Below are positions 29,275 through 29,561 of a stretch of DNA of 29,561 bases, one piece after another. Location of the stretch: the NCBI GenBank assembly GCA_947628265.1, contig CANQZF010000001.1, positions 1-29,561 of the forward strand. The letters are read 5' to 3'. The position numbers were made by a program, and so were the translations under genes. Position 1 is the first letter of the stretch. Each line of letters opens with the position of its first letter. Under the pieces are notes generated by a model. It did no database searches. It was not told the origin of the DNA and saw only the letters and a program-made list of their open reading frames with translations. The stretch comes from an uncultured Oscillospiraceae bacterium. Lineage in GTDB: Bacteria; Bacillota; Clostridia; Oscillospirales; Oscillospiraceae.

Positions 29275-29316
29275 AAAACGTCCCCTGGAATTCCGCAGAA
29301 TTCCAGGGGACGTTTT
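29275..29316. repeat. 19-bp perfect inverted repeat
   Basis: AAAACGTCCCCTGGAATTC (29275-29293) and GAATTCCAGGGGACGTTTT (29298-29316) close a CGCA loop. A/T tails on both ends make it look like a bidirectional terminator, and it is stacked directly before the tuf terminator, giving two consecutive stops for tuf. Confidence 0.7.
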
Positions 29317-29330
29317 CGCACGTTCCCCTT

Positions 29331-29363
29331 AAAAAATATGCCCGCCAGAGGCGGGCATATTTT

Positions 29364-29365
<2 letters not shown>
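29331..29365 (-). terminator. tuf terminator
   Basis: A 16-bp perfect stem, AAAAAATATGCCCGCC / GGCGGGCATATTTTTT, has an AGA loop. On the minus strand the stem overlaps the last two bases of the tuf stop codon and ends in six T, so it is the immediate terminator of tuf. Confidence 0.88.

Positions 29366-29561
<196 letters not shown>

Overview
The window looks like a chromosome segment from an anaerobic Bacillota, most likely class Clostridia and close to Oscillospiraceae. This is an inference from several things: GC-rich genes with AGGAGG-type ribosome binding sites, Clostridia-style Tad pilus proteins (a Flp1-like pilin, a DUF5702-like protein, a DUF6382-FHA protein, no secretin), an SLH-domain surface protein, and short hairpin repeats. 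No 16S or taxonomic search could be run.

Layout. Bases 1-175 carry tRNA-Thr(TGT) and tRNA-Tyr(GTA) followed by a terminator. A complete tyrosine integrase (399-1547, minus) sits next to them, followed by about 690 bp of hairpin-rich DNA without a convincing gene. A metallo-beta-lactamase-fold hydrolase (2237-3001, plus) converges on the main feature of the window.

The main feature is a 19 kb minus-strand operon of 15 genes (22116 down to 3153) with gaps of 55 bp or less and several overlaps. In transcription order it encodes a PP2C phosphatase, TadZ, the TadA ATPase, TadB, TadC, a Flp1-like pilin, TadE, a large DUF5702/TadG-like coiled-coil protein, a second TadE-like pseudopilin, a prepilin peptidase, a membrane-anchored WG-repeat protein, a DUF6382-FHA protein, an unlisted 47-residue membrane protein, a transmembrane Ser/Thr kinase with an extracytoplasmic beta-propeller, and a secreted SLH-domain protein. 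Pilus assembly is thus packed together with a complete phosphorylation set: writer (kinase), reader (FHA) and eraser (PP2C). The SLH protein, anchored to the cell wall, is the last gene.

Upstream of the operon lies a stand-alone serine recombinase. Its last codons and the operon leader share an imperfect inverted repeat that brackets a promoter-like motif. Next comes a structured intergenic region with nested inverted repeats, then a large primase-helicase of the TOTE-conflict type, likely a defence gene, with a degenerate PLD-like tail.

The right part holds a cytosolic-type Cu/Zn superoxide dismutase, a two-gene unit (a trypsin-fold protease without a signal peptide and an unknown 115-residue protein), an XRE regulator with four membrane segments, a multi-hairpin element, and the 3' end of tuf (EF-Tu) running off the window.
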